Shown here: piece after piece, positions 15,401 through 24,510 of the stretch
Layout of the letters: each line of letters starts with the position of its first letter
Numbering within the stretch: the first letter of the stretch is position 1
From: Nonomuraea typhae
GTDB taxonomy: Bacteria; Actinomycetota; Actinomycetes; Streptosporangiales; Streptosporangiaceae
DNA: 64,000 nt
Assembly (NCBI RefSeq): GCF_009760925.1
Contig: NZ_VRLV01000007.1
Location: forward strand, 186,001-250,000
Direction of reading: 5' to 3'
Notes under the pieces: generated by a model
What the model saw: the letters and a program-made list of their open reading frames with translations, nothing else
What the model was told of the DNA's origin: nothing
Databases searched by the model: none
Program-made: the position numbers and the translations under genes

Positions 15401-16261
15401 TCACAGCGATTCTTGGGCGGCTTGTCGCTCAAACTGCACTTGATACCTGGATATCCGGTTAGCCGATTCTTGGGGGCTGAGCGCCGTGGCGCGAAGTTGG
15501 TTGAGGATCTCGGCAAAACGCGCAAGCTGCTGCGGCTTCTCCTCGTAGTAAATGTGGAGAAGCGTTTCCATGTACACCGTGTCCGATACTCCCGCGTCCA
15601 GGTCGAACTCCAGCAGCGTGAACGCGGCGTCAAGCCCCATGTGCGCGCCCACGGTGTAGGGGATGATCTGGAGGATGACGTGGGAAAGCTCGGCTGCCTC
15701 CAGCAACCGCCGAAGCTGGTCTGCCATGACCTGTGCGCCGCCGATGTGCCGCTGCAGCGCCGACTCGTCAAGCAGCACCCAGTAGAGCGGAGGGTCGGCC
15801 TTGGAGAGCACCTCCTGGCGGCGCATCCGCACCTCTACCCGTTCGTCGAGCACTTTGGGGGCTATCAGCGGCAGGTATCCGCGGATGACCGCCCGCGCGT
15901 ACTCCGCGGTCTGGAGAAGGCCGGGAACGGTCGTGGTGTCGTACTGAGTCATCTTGATGGCCTCGGTCTCCAGCCCGATCAGAGGGCGGAGATCCGAGTT
16001 CTCCGACTCCAGCCACCAACTCGTGTTGCGGGCTTCGCGAGCCAACTCCATGAGCGCGGACGGATCGTCCACGCCGTAGAGCGAACACAGATCGCGGACG
16101 TCACGCAGGCTCGTCCGGCGCTGCGCGGTCTCGATCCGGCTGATCTTCGCTTGCGAGCACAAGAGCTGCTCGGCGACCTCGGCGATGCTCAGACCGGCCT
16201 CATGCCGCAACTCGCGCAGTCGTCTGGCGAGTTGCCGTTGCCGGAGTGTGGGACTGGCCAT
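15401..16261 (-). CDS. XRE-family transcriptional regulator with DUF5753 domain
   Basis: 286 residues. N-terminal helix-turn-helix at about 8-65 (LARRLRELRHEAGLSIAEVAEQLL...KISRIE), then a DUF5753 ligand/partner domain at about 90-275 (YDTTTVPGLLQTAEYARAVI is its signature). Such regulators sit next to DUF397 genes throughout Streptomyces and relatives and affect development and secondary metabolism (WhiJ/BldB-like systems). Here it heads a row of two DUF397 genes and mscL. Autoregulation is likely but not shown. Confidence 0.92.
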   Translation of the reverse strand: MASPTLRQRQLARRLRELRHEAGLSIAEVAEQLLCSQAKISRIETAQRRTSLRDVRDLCSLYGVDDPSALMELAREARNTSWWLESENSDLRPLIGLETEAIKMTQYDTTTVPGLLQTAEYARAVIRGYLPLIAPKVLDERVEVRMRRQEVLSKADPPLYWVLLDESALQRHIGGAQVMADQLRRLLEAAELSHVILQIIPYTVGAHMGLDAAFTLLEFDLDAGVSDTVYMETLLHIYYEEKPQQLARFAEILNQLRATALSPQESANRISRYQVQFERQAAQESL

Positions 16262-16552
16262 CGCGTCCGCCTATCTGGTCACCGTGCCGTCTCCCGATGA
16301 TCTCGTGAACTCCCCGCTCACGACGGAGTTTCGGTCGGGATGCTACCCCCCGCGAAGTCGCCGATGTCACGTGAGTTAGGAAAACGTCACCGGCACGTTC
16401 CCCTGGCAATTGCCATGGGCATCCCAGATCAGGGTAAAGCCCTACATAGACGGAAAGGAGGCAATCGCGCACAGAGAGAGCTGGGCCGATGTTGCCCCAC
16501 CGGCCCAGCGAAACGATCATCCGCTGCCACGAAAACAAGAGGACGACCCACC
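16262..16552. promoter_or_regulatory. Divergent promoter region with TGGCAATTGCCA palindrome
   Basis: 291 bases between the XRE regulator (leftward) and the small gene pair (rightward). Contains a perfect 12-bp palindrome at 16404-16415 (TGGCAATTGCCA), a candidate XRE operator, and an AAGGAGG at 16455-16461 that is not followed by a convincing reading frame. AT content is slightly raised around 16380-16460, where promoters are expected. Confidence 0.4.
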
Positions 16553-16819
16553 ATGAATGCTACCAACACCGACCTCCGCCCCGCGATAGTCAATCCCCTC
16601 CGCCACCTGCTCGAACTGCTCGACCGCTGGGCCTTCGCCGAACTGGACCGCCGAGCACAGGACCAGGGCTGGCAGGTGATCCGGCCCAACCTGCTCACCA
16701 GGGTCTACCGGAACCGCGACTTCGACGCCCTCTCCCCATGCGCCGCCTGCGCCGGGGAGGGCGTGACCGTGCGGGGCGCCTGCCGTACCTGCGTGGGGTC
16801 GGGGCGGGTGCGGTCATGA
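16553..16819 (+). CDS. Small protein with DnaJ-like CxxCxGxG zinc motifs
   Basis: 88 residues from ATG at 16553. Residues 10-55 form a helical region (AIVNPLRHLLELLDRWAFAE then a GWQVIRPNLLTRVYRNRDF motif); the C-terminus carries two CxxCxGxG units (CAACAGEG and CRTCVGSG) as in DnaJ zinc centres. The stop overlaps the next gene's ATG. I have seen similar proteins as small cargo or accessory genes of actinobacterial integrative elements, but this is recall, not shown here. Function unknown. Confidence 0.65.
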   Translation: MNATNTDLRPAIVNPLRHLLELLDRWAFAELDRRAQDQGWQVIRPNLLTRVYRNRDFDALSPCAACAGEGVTVRGACRTCVGSGRVRS

Positions 16820-17361
16820 ACGGGAAGCTGCTCGACGAGCTCAACCGGGCCACCACGCCGGTCGCCAGGCCCAGCCCGCTGGTCGTGCTGTGGCGGTGGC
16901 GCTACGAGCTGGCACTGCCGGTGGCGCTGGTCGTGGCCGTGGACGCGCTCGGGGCGTACGCGCTCCTGGCCGCTCTGATTCCCCTCTGGCCGCCGGCGCG
17001 ATCGGAGGCGTGGGGGCGGATCCGGTGCGTGGTCACCGCGCACCGGATCCGGGTCGGGTTCGTGGAGGCGTACGTGACCAGCCGGCGCGGGAAGATCCCG
17101 GTGATCATGTGGTGCGCGCCCGCGGCGTTCGGGGAGCGCGCCTGGATCTGGTGCCGGGGCGGGATCACGCCGCGGCAGGTCGAGGACGGGAGCGAGGCGA
17201 TCGCCTCGGCCTGCTGGGCCAGCGAGGTTCGCGTCCGGCCGGACGAGCGCAGGCCGCACCGGGTGCTACTGGAGGTCATCCGGTGTACGCCGCCTGTCCG
17301 CGCCGTGCCGGCGACCCACTCGGCCCGCACCGCGGCGCCGCGGCCGGCCGCCGATCGCTGA
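16816..17361 (+). CDS. Membrane protein like the N-terminal part of actinobacterial FtsK/TraB-type proteins
   Basis: 181 residues, ATG overlapping the preceding stop. A basic N-terminus is followed by two close membrane segments (about 36-65), then a soluble region with PVIMWCAPAAFGERAWIWCRGGIT and EAIASACWASEVRVRPDERRPHRVLLEVIR. This region recalls the part ahead of the ATPase in small FtsK/SpoIIIE-like transfer proteins of actinobacterial integrative elements. No Walker motif is present, so it cannot be a translocase by itself. A longer frame from 16489 is possible but its extra N-terminus is low-complexity Pro/Arg, so I reject it. Confidence 0.6.
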   Translation: MNGKLLDELNRATTPVARPSPLVVLWRWRYELALPVALVVAVDALGAYALLAALIPLWPPARSEAWGRIRCVVTAHRIRVGFVEAYVTSRRGKIPVIMWCAPAAFGERAWIWCRGGITPRQVEDGSEAIASACWASEVRVRPDERRPHRVLLEVIRCTPPVRAVPATHSARTAAPRPAADR

Positions 17362-17373
17362 TCCCGCGGCTCT

Positions 17374-17394
17374 GAGCCCCGGTCGCCGGGGCTC
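17374..17394 (+). terminator. Rho-independent-like hairpin
   Basis: Perfect arms GAGCCCCGG (17374-17382) and CCGGGGCTC (17386-17394) with a TCG loop, 12 bases after the preceding stop and about 70 before glgX. No T-run. Separates the small gene pair from the glycogen/trehalose operon. Confidence 0.65.
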
Positions 17395-17465
17395 CAGCCC
17401 GCGAGCGCACTTGTGGCCCGTGGCGGTGGGAAAGAACATGGGAAAGGATCGCGAGGGAGCCGTCG

Positions 17466-19559
17466 ATGATCGAGCAGTGGCCGGGAGACCCCTACCCGTT
17501 GGGGGCTACCTACGACGGCGCGGGGACGAACTTCGCGCTCTTCAGCGAGGTCGCCGAGCGCGTCGAGCTGTGCCTGTTCGACGAGGACGGCACCGAGCGC
17601 CCGGTACGGCTGAGCGAATGCGACGGCTTCGTCTGGCACGGCTACCTGCCCGGCATCGGCCCCGGCCAGAGGTACGGCTACCGCGTCCACGGCCCCCACG
17701 ACCCGGCGCGCGGCCTGCGCTGCAACCCGGCGAAGCTGCTGCTCGACCCCTACGCCAAGGCGATCGAAGGCGAGGTGAGCTGGGACGAGGCGGTCTACGG
17801 CTACCGGTTCGGCCGCCCGGAGAGCAGGAACGAGGCGGATTCGGCGCCGTTCACGCCCAGGTCGGTGGTGATCAATCCGTTCTTCGGCTGGGGGCACGAC
17901 AGGCCGCCGGCCACGCCGTACCACGACACGGTGATCTACGAGGCGCACGTGCGGGGGCTCACGATCGCGCATCCGAGGATCCCGGAGGAGATCCGGGGCA
18001 CGTACGCCGCGCTCGGCCACCCGGAGATTCTGGACCATCTGACCAAGCTCGGGGTGACGGCGCTGGAGCTGATGCCGGTGCACCAGTTCGTCACCGACGA
18101 CTTCCTGAGCCGGCGCGGGCTGACCAACTACTGGGGCTACAACTCGATCGGCTTCTTCGCCCCGCACAACCGGTACTCCAGCCGCGGGCAGCGTGGCGGA
18201 CAGGTGCCGGAGTTCAAGGCCATGGTGCGGGCGCTGCACGAGGCGGGCATCGAGGTCATCCTGGACGTGGTCTACAACCACACCGCCGAGGGCAACCATC
18301 TGGGGCCGACGCTCGGGTTCAAGGGGATCGACAACACCAGCTACTACCGGCTGGTCGAGGACGACCCGCGGCACTACTACGACACCACGGGCACCGGTAA
18401 CAGCCTGCTCATGCGCAGCCCCCACGTGCTCCAGATGATCATGGACTCGCTGCGCTACTGGGTCACCGAGATGCACGTGGACGGCTTCCGCTTCGACCTG
18501 GCCTCGACGCTGGCCAGGGAGCTGCACGAGGTGGACCGGCTGAGCTCGTTCTTCGACCTGGTCCAGCAGGATCCGGTGCTGTCGCAGGTCAAGCTGATCG
18601 CCGAGCCGTGGGACGTCGGGCCGGGCGGGTACCAGGTGGGCAACTTCCCCTCCCGCTGGACCGAGTGGAACGGCCGCTACCGCGACACCATCCGCGACCT
18701 GTGGCGGGGCAGGCCGGCGACGCTGCCCGAGTTCGGCTACCGGTTCACCGGCTCCAGCGACCTCTACCAGGACGACAGCCGCCGCCCCGCGGCCTCGATC
18801 AACTTCGTCACCTGTCACGACGGGTTCACACTGCAGGACCTGGTCTCGTACAACGACAAGCACAACGAGGCCAACCAGGAGGGCAACCACGACGGCACCG
18901 ACGACAACCGCTCCTGGAACTGCGGCGTGGAGGGCCCGGCGGAAGCGGGTGTCGAGGCCCTGCGCGAGCAGCAGAAACGCAACTTCCTGACCACGCTCTT
19001 CCTGTCGCAGGGCGTGCCGATGATCTCCCATGGCGACGAGCTGGGCCGCACCCAGGCGGGCAACAACAACGGCTACTGCCAGGACAACGAGCTGACCTGG
19101 GTGGACTGGTCGGACGTGCGGGAGAACTGGCTGATGGTGGAGTTCACCCAGCGGCTGGCCGCCCTGCGCAAGCAACATCCGGTCTTCCGCAGGCGCCGCT
19201 TCTTCTACGGCCGCCCCGTGCGCGGCCTGGCCGACATCGCCTGGCTGACGCCGACGGGGGAGGAGATGACCAACGGCGACTGGGAGGCCGGGTTCGCGAA
19301 GTCGCTGGCGGTCTTCCTCAACGGCGAGGCCATCACCGAGCCCGACCGGCGCGGCAGGGCGATCCGCGATGAATCGTTTTTACTCATGTTCAACGCCCAT
19401 CACGACACGATCCGATTCACCGTCCCCAAGGAATACGGAGACATGTGGCAGACCGAACTCGACACCGCGATGCCGATCAGCGTGGGGGTGAGCACGTGCC
19501 GGTCGGGTGAGCTCGTGGCGGTGCCCGGGCGCAGCGTGCGGGTGCTGCGCCGTGTCTAG
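17466..19559 (+). CDS. glgX: Glycogen debranching enzyme GlgX
   Basis: 697 residues, normal GlgX length. N-terminal CBM48 (about 5-100, PLGATYDGAGTNFALFSE) then GH13_11 catalytic barrel. GH13 regions are all present: DVVYNHT, GFRFDLAS (nucleophile Asp), IAEPWDVGPGGYQVG (acid Glu) and the later CHDGFTL and EGNHDGTDDNRSWNCG stretches. Hydrolyses alpha-1,6 branches of glycogen or limit dextrin to release maltooligosaccharides, the substrate of TreY. First gene of glgX-treY-treZ; its TAG overlaps the treY GTG. Confidence 0.96.
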   Translation: MIEQWPGDPYPLGATYDGAGTNFALFSEVAERVELCLFDEDGTERPVRLSECDGFVWHGYLPGIGPGQRYGYRVHGPHDPARGLRCNPAKLLLDPYAKAIEGEVSWDEAVYGYRFGRPESRNEADSAPFTPRSVVINPFFGWGHDRPPATPYHDTVIYEAHVRGLTIAHPRIPEEIRGTYAALGHPEILDHLTKLGVTALELMPVHQFVTDDFLSRRGLTNYWGYNSIGFFAPHNRYSSRGQRGGQVPEFKAMVRALHEAGIEVILDVVYNHTAEGNHLGPTLGFKGIDNTSYYRLVEDDPRHYYDTTGTGNSLLMRSPHVLQMIMDSLRYWVTEMHVDGFRFDLASTLARELHEVDRLSSFFDLVQQDPVLSQVKLIAEPWDVGPGGYQVGNFPSRWTEWNGRYRDTIRDLWRGRPATLPEFGYRFTGSSDLYQDDSRRPAASINFVTCHDGFTLQDLVSYNDKHNEANQEGNHDGTDDNRSWNCGVEGPAEAGVEALREQQKRNFLTTLFLSQGVPMISHGDELGRTQAGNNNGYCQDNELTWVDWSDVRENWLMVEFTQRLAALRKQHPVFRRRRFFYGRPVRGLADIAWLTPTGEEMTNGDWEAGFAKSLAVFLNGEAITEPDRRGRAIRDESFLLMFNAHHDTIRFTVPKEYGDMWQTELDTAMPISVGVSTCRSGELVAVPGRSVRVLRRV

Positions 19560-21654
19560 ACCGACCTCGACGTACCGCATCCAGCTGACGCCGGACTTCG
19601 GCTTCGCCCAGGTGGCCGAGATCGCCCCCTACCTTCGCGAACTGGGCGTGAGCCATGTCTACCTGTCGCCGATCCTGCAGTCGGTGCCGGCCTCCTTGCA
19701 CGGCTACGACGTCGTGGACCACTCCAGCATCCGGGCGGAGTTCGGCGGCGCGAGCGGGCTGCGTGAGCTGGCCGGGCACCTGGCCGCGCACGATCTGGCC
19801 ATCGTCGCCGACATCGTGCCCAACCACATGAACACCGAGAACGCCCATTTCTGGTCGGTGCTGAAGGACGGGACGGCTTCGCCGTACGCCGGATGGTTCG
19901 ACATCGACTGGGACGGCGGGAAGGTGGCGCTGCCGGTGCTGGGGGACGGCGCCGAGCCCGTGGTGGACGGGGAGGTGCTGCGGTACTACGAGCATGAGTA
20001 TCCGTATCCGGGGCACTATCGGCTGGTTCCGTACACCGAGGGGCCGGGCTACCGGCGGTTCTTCGACGTCTCGTCGCTGATCGGGCTGCGGGCGGAGGAT
20101 CCGGCGGTGTTCTTCGCCACCCACGAGGTGATCTTCTGGCTGCTCGACGAGGGGCTGATCGAGGGCCTGCGGGTGGATCATCCGGACGGGCTGGCCGATC
20201 CGCGGGGCTATCTGGAGCGGCTGCGGCAGCGCTCGGGCGGCGTCTGGACGGTGGTGGAGAAGATCCTCATCGGCGAGGAGCGGCTGCCCGCCGACTGGGC
20301 CTGCGACGGCACCACCGGCTACGAGACGCTGAACCGGATCACCCGCCTGTTCGTCGACCCGGAGGGGGCCGATCCGCTCATCCGGCTGTTCGCCCGGCAG
20401 ACCGGGCAGAGCACCGACTACCGGGCCGTGGCCGACCGGTCCAAGCGCGACGTGCTCGAGTTGTTCTTCACCGCCGAGGTGGTCCGGCTGGCGCGGGCGG
20501 CGGAAGAAGACCCGGAGACGATCAAGGACGTGCTGGCCGCGATGCCGGTCTACCGCGCCTACGTGGTGCCGGGGGAGCGCCCGCCGCCGGACTCCGTGGC
20601 GATCCTCGAGGAGGTCGCGCCGCCTGAGCTGGCCCGCAAGCTCCTGTACGGCCCGGCCGAGGCGGTGGTCAGGTTCCAGCAGACCACCGGGCCCGTCATG
20701 GCCAAGGGCGTGGAGGACACCGCGCTCTACCGGTGGTACCCGCTGGCCGCGCTCAACGAGGTGGGCGGGGAGCCGGACGCCTTCGGGATCGAGGTCAAGG
20801 AGTTCCACGAGTTCTGCGCCGGCCTGCCCCCGTACACGATGACGACGTTGTCCACGCACGACACCAAGCGCTCGGAGGACGTGCGGGCCAGGCTGGCGGT
20901 GCTGGCGGAGATCCCCGAGGAGTGGGCCGAGGCGGTCGCGCAATGGTCGGCGGCCCTCGCCTTCGACCCGCACCTGGACTACCTGGCCTGGCAGAACCTC
21001 GTCGGCGCCTGGCCGATCTCCGCCGAGCGCCTGGCCGCCTACCTGCTGAAGGCCGCCCGCGAGGCCAAGACGCGCATCTCGTGGGTCCGCCCCGACCCCG
21101 CCTACGAGCAGGGCGTCCGCGACTTCGCCGAGCGTGCCGTCCGGCTGCCGGTGGGCGAGTTCGTGGCCCGGATCGACCCCTACGCCATGGTCAACTCGCT
21201 CGGCGCCAAGATCGTGCAGCTGATGATGCCCGGTGTGCCGGACGTCTACCAGGGCAATGAGATGACCGACTTCTCCCTGGTGGACCCGGACAACCGGCGC
21301 CCGGTCACGTTCGGCCGCCGCCCGGCCACCGCGTGGGACGCGGCCAAGCTCCTGCTCACCAGCCAGGCGCTGCGGCTGCGCCGCCGGATCGAGCCGGCCG
21401 CGCCGTACCGGCCGTTGTTCGCCTCGGGGGAGGCGGCGGGGCACGTGGTCGCCTTCGCGCGCGGGCGCGGCGCCGTCGCGGTGGCCACCCGTCTTCCGGT
21501 ACGGCTGGCCCGGCGCGGCGGCTGGGCCGGGACCACGCTCATGCTGCCGCCCGGCTCCTGGCACGATCTGATGACCGGCTGCCGCTTCACCGGCCGCATC
21601 CCCATGGCCCACCTGCTGGGCCGCAACCCCGTGGCACTTCTGGAGAGGTCCTGA
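19552..21654 (+). CDS. treY: Maltooligosyl trehalose synthase TreY
   Basis: 700 residues. GTG at 19552, overlapping the glgX stop, gives SRPTSTYRIQLTPDFGF, the standard TreY N-terminus. Motifs IVPNHMN, LRVDHPDGL (nucleophile Asp), VEKIL (acid Glu) and STHDTKRSED are those of GH13_26. It isomerises the reducing-end alpha-1,4 bond of maltooligosaccharides to alpha,alpha-1,1, forming maltooligosyl-trehalose. Co-translated with glgX and directly followed by treZ (ATG adjacent to the TGA). Confidence 0.96.
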   Translation: MSRPTSTYRIQLTPDFGFAQVAEIAPYLRELGVSHVYLSPILQSVPASLHGYDVVDHSSIRAEFGGASGLRELAGHLAAHDLAIVADIVPNHMNTENAHFWSVLKDGTASPYAGWFDIDWDGGKVALPVLGDGAEPVVDGEVLRYYEHEYPYPGHYRLVPYTEGPGYRRFFDVSSLIGLRAEDPAVFFATHEVIFWLLDEGLIEGLRVDHPDGLADPRGYLERLRQRSGGVWTVVEKILIGEERLPADWACDGTTGYETLNRITRLFVDPEGADPLIRLFARQTGQSTDYRAVADRSKRDVLELFFTAEVVRLARAAEEDPETIKDVLAAMPVYRAYVVPGERPPPDSVAILEEVAPPELARKLLYGPAEAVVRFQQTTGPVMAKGVEDTALYRWYPLAALNEVGGEPDAFGIEVKEFHEFCAGLPPYTMTTLSTHDTKRSEDVRARLAVLAEIPEEWAEAVAQWSAALAFDPHLDYLAWQNLVGAWPISAERLAAYLLKAAREAKTRISWVRPDPAYEQGVRDFAERAVRLPVGEFVARIDPYAMVNSLGAKIVQLMMPGVPDVYQGNEMTDFSLVDPDNRRPVTFGRRPATAWDAAKLLLTSQALRLRRRIEPAAPYRPLFASGEAAGHVVAFARGRGAVAVATRLPVRLARRGGWAGTTLMLPPGSWHDLMTGCRFTGRIPMAHLLGRNPVALLERS

Positions 21655-23367
21655 ATGCGATTTGACGTCTGGGCACCCCGGGCCACGACCGTCGAGATCG
21701 AGCTGCCGGACGGCCGCCGGCCGATGCGCGCCGGGCAGGGTGGCTGGTGGTCGCTGGCCGCGGCACAGGCCGGCCACGGCACGCCGTACTCCTTCGTGCT
21801 GGACGGCGACGGCCCCTACCCGGATCCGCGCTCGCGCCGGCAGCCCGAGGGGGTCTTCGGGCCGAGCATGGTCTACGACCACGCCCGCTACACCTGGAGC
21901 GACCACGACTGGACCGGCCGCGACCTGCGCGGGTCGGTGATCTACGAGCTGCACGTCGGCACCTTCAGCCCGGAAGGCACCTTCGCCGGGGCGATCGAGC
22001 GGCTGGATCACCTGGTGGAGCTGGGGATCGACCTCGTCGAGGTCATGCCGGTCGCGCCGGTGCCCGGCGGGCGAAACTGGGGATACGACGGCGTGGATCT
22101 CTACGCGGTCAACGAGACGTACGGCGGGCCGGACGGGTTCAAGTCGTTCGTCGACGCTTGCCACGGCAACGGCCTGGGCGTCATCCTGGACGTGGTCTAC
22201 AACCACCTGGGCCCGTCGGGGAACTTCCTGCACCCGTTCGGCCCCTATCTCACCGGAACCCAGGGCAGCTTCTGGGGCGAGGCGGTCAACCTGGACGGGC
22301 CGCAGTCGGACGAGGTGCGCCGCTACTTCATCGAGAACGCGCTGCAGTGGCTGCGGGACTACCACGTGGACGGCCTGCGGCTGGACGCGGTGCACGCGTT
22401 GCACGACCGCCGGGCCACGCACCTGCTGGCGGAGCTGTCGGCCGAGGTGGACGCGCTGGCCTGCGCGCTGGGCCGCCCGCTGTCGCTGATCGCCGAGTCC
22501 GACCTGAACGACCCGCGCATGGTGACCCCGCTGGAGGCCGGCGGCCTCGGCATGACGGCGCAGTGGAACGACGACCTCCACCATGCGCTGCACTACGCGG
22601 TCAGCGGCGAGTCGCACGGCTACTACGCCGACTTCGCCAAGCTGAGCGCCCTGTCCAAGGCGCTGACCTCGGCGTTCGTGCACGACGGCGGCTACTCCGC
22701 CTTCCGCGGCCGCTCCCATGGCGGCTCCGCCCGCGGCGTGCCCGGCCACCGCTTCGTCTGCTGCCTGCAGAACCACGACCAGATCGGCAACCGCCCGCGC
22801 GGCGACCGGTTGCCCCTGACCGCGCTCAAGCTGGGCGCCGGACTGCTGCTGACCTCGCCGTTCACGCCGATGTTGTTCATGGGCGAGGAGTGGGGGGCGC
22901 GCTCGCCGTTCCTGTTCTTCTCCGATCACGTGGAGCCGTCGCTGCGCGAGGGCGAGGGCGCGCGGCGGGCGCGGGAGTTCGAGGGGTTCGGGTACGTCTG
23001 GGACGCGCCGGATCCGTCGTCGGAGGAGGCGTTCCTGCGCTCGAAGCTCGATTGGAACGAGCTGAAGGACGAGGACCACTGGTCGCTGCTGGCGTGGTAC
23101 CGGGACCTCATCGCCCTGCGGAAAGCGCTTCCCGAGCTGTCGGATCCCCGGCTGGACCGGGTTACCGTGGAGACCGGGCCGCTTGACCGCTGGCTGGTGT
23201 TGTGGCGGGGATCACTTTGCGTAATCGTAAATTTTTGTCCGGATTCTGTGACACTGTCCATTCCCGCAGGGACCGTGTTGTTGACCTCTGACGACCGTGT
23301 TCGTGCAGGTCAGAGTGGTTTACTGGTTCCCGGACAGACGGTCGTGATCTACCGTCCGGTAATCTGA
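21655..23367 (+). CDS. treZ: Maltooligosyl trehalose trehalohydrolase TreZ
   Basis: 570 residues. Short N-terminal beta domain (RFDVWAPRATTVEIELPDG) then GH13_10 barrel: DVVYNHLGPSGNF, GLRLDAVHAL (nucleophile), IAESDLNDPR (acid) and CLQNHDQIGNRPRGDRL. It cleaves maltooligosyl-trehalose to free trehalose and a shortened chain. With GlgX and TreY it makes the complete TreY/Z pathway from glycogen. Starts immediately after the treY stop. Confidence 0.96.
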   Translation: MRFDVWAPRATTVEIELPDGRRPMRAGQGGWWSLAAAQAGHGTPYSFVLDGDGPYPDPRSRRQPEGVFGPSMVYDHARYTWSDHDWTGRDLRGSVIYELHVGTFSPEGTFAGAIERLDHLVELGIDLVEVMPVAPVPGGRNWGYDGVDLYAVNETYGGPDGFKSFVDACHGNGLGVILDVVYNHLGPSGNFLHPFGPYLTGTQGSFWGEAVNLDGPQSDEVRRYFIENALQWLRDYHVDGLRLDAVHALHDRRATHLLAELSAEVDALACALGRPLSLIAESDLNDPRMVTPLEAGGLGMTAQWNDDLHHALHYAVSGESHGYYADFAKLSALSKALTSAFVHDGGYSAFRGRSHGGSARGVPGHRFVCCLQNHDQIGNRPRGDRLPLTALKLGAGLLLTSPFTPMLFMGEEWGARSPFLFFSDHVEPSLREGEGARRAREFEGFGYVWDAPDPSSEEAFLRSKLDWNELKDEDHWSLLAWYRDLIALRKALPELSDPRLDRVTVETGPLDRWLVLWRGSLCVIVNFCPDSVTLSIPAGTVLLTSDDRVRAGQSGLLVPGQTVVIYRPVI

Positions 23368-23430
23368 CCGTTACCCCGCTTCGTGGCGGACCGTTACGTT
23401 TCGCCAGATATTCTGCGCATCGGCCGTTAC
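23366..23430. promoter_or_regulatory. CCGTTAC direct repeats ahead of the peptide-transporter operon
   Basis: GACCGTTAC occurs at 23366-23374 and 23389-23397 and GGCCGTTAC at 23422-23430. A palindrome AAACGGCCGTTT lies at 23460-23471. All lie in the 165-base gap before the permease gene, so they may be regulator sites for the opp-like operon; the binding protein is unknown. Confidence 0.35.
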
Positions 23431-23532
23431 TGGTGCGTCAAGTGGTTTCTCACTTCGTAAAACGGCCGTTTGTTGCGGGGGCGACTCTCCACCCAGGACC
23501 TTCCGACCCCCGTTCAGCACGAACGGAGGGTA

Positions 23533-24510
23533 ATGGGCAAGTACCTGCTGCGCAGGTTGGCGATCAACGTGCTCCTGGTCGCGATCGCGGCCAGCCTCGC
23601 CTACATGCTCGCGGCGTCGACCATGAACCCCCGTGGCGCCTACCAAGGACGGCAGCCCCCGGTGCCGGAACAGGTCATTGACGCGACGCTCGACGCCTAC
23701 AACCTCAACGACAAGACCCCGCTGTTCCAGCGCTACGTCACCTGGGCCTCCGGCGTCGTCACCGGCGACTTCGGCAAGACCTGGAACGGCGGCTCGGTCA
23801 ACGACGAGATGGGGCGGCGCATCTTCGTCAGCCTCCGGTTGCTGTTCCTGGGAACCATCGTCGGCTTCGTCATAGGCGTCGGACTAGGGGCGTTGTCGGC
23901 GGTCAGGCAGTACAAGTTCACCGACCGGTTGATAGGCGTGAGCTCGTTCGTGGTGATGGCGATCCCCGTCTTCGTGCTCGCCACCCTGCTCGCGATCGCG
24001 ACCTACAGCCTCAACCGAGGGCTCGGGTTCACGCTGATCGAGTACACCGGCGAGTACAACCCCCGGCTGAGCGGCATGGACCAGTTCCTGAACCGGATCA
24101 ACCACCTGATCCTGCCCACGATCTCCCTCAGCCTCGGCTCGATCGCCTACTACAGCCGCATCCAGCGCAACATGATGCTCGACGTGCTCGGGCAGGACTT
24201 CGTGCGCACCGCGATGGCCAAGGGACTGCGCCGCCGTACCGCGTTGTTCAAGCACGCGCTGCGCACCGCGCTCATCCCCGCGGCGACCTACTTCGCCTTC
24301 GCGTTCGGCACGATGCTCACCGGCGCCACCTTCACCGAGAAGATCTTCGCCTGGCACGGAATGGGCGCCTGGTTGATCGACTCGATCAACCAGAACGACG
24401 TCAATTCCGTGGCCGCGGTGAGCTTCTTCGCCTCCGTCTGTGTGCTGGCGGCAGCGTTCCTGTCGGACCTGCTGGTGGCGGCCCTCGACCCTCGAGTTCG
24501 GGTGAGCTAG
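23533..24510 (+). CDS. Peptide/nickel-type ABC transporter permease (DppB/OppB family)
   Basis: 325 residues. ATG at 23533 follows GGAGGG closely; the in-frame upstream region has no better start. MGKYLLRRLAINVLLVAIAASLAYM is the standard first membrane segment. The EAA-type coupling loop is AMAKGLRRRTALFKHALRTALIP, then the last segments before the end. The extracytoplasmic loop between TM1 and TM2 is the large one seen in OppB. Partner of the adjacent DppC-like permease. Confidence 0.93.
   Translation: MGKYLLRRLAINVLLVAIAASLAYMLAASTMNPRGAYQGRQPPVPEQVIDATLDAYNLNDKTPLFQRYVTWASGVVTGDFGKTWNGGSVNDEMGRRIFVSLRLLFLGTIVGFVIGVGLGALSAVRQYKFTDRLIGVSSFVVMAIPVFVLATLLAIATYSLNRGLGFTLIEYTGEYNPRLSGMDQFLNRINHLILPTISLSLGSIAYYSRIQRNMMLDVLGQDFVRTAMAKGLRRRTALFKHALRTALIPAATYFAFAFGTMLTGATFTEKIFAWHGMGAWLIDSINQNDVNSVAAVSFFASVCVLAAAFLSDLLVAALDPRVRVS

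Noticed and set aside
16489..16815. Longer N-terminus for the TraB/FtsK-leader-like gene
   Set aside because: The extra part is Pro/Arg low complexity and lies over the better-supported 88-residue CxxCxGxG gene in another frame.
14700..17400. Complete integrative element around the XRE/DUF397 genes
   Set aside because: No integrase, excisionase, replication gene, tRNA or direct-repeat ends seen; only loose similarity of two small genes.
19477..23079. A leftward 1200-residue open frame opposite treY and treZ
   Set aside because: High-GC antisense frame; composition Val/Arg/Gly/His-rich without domains, while treY/treZ on the other strand are unmistakable.
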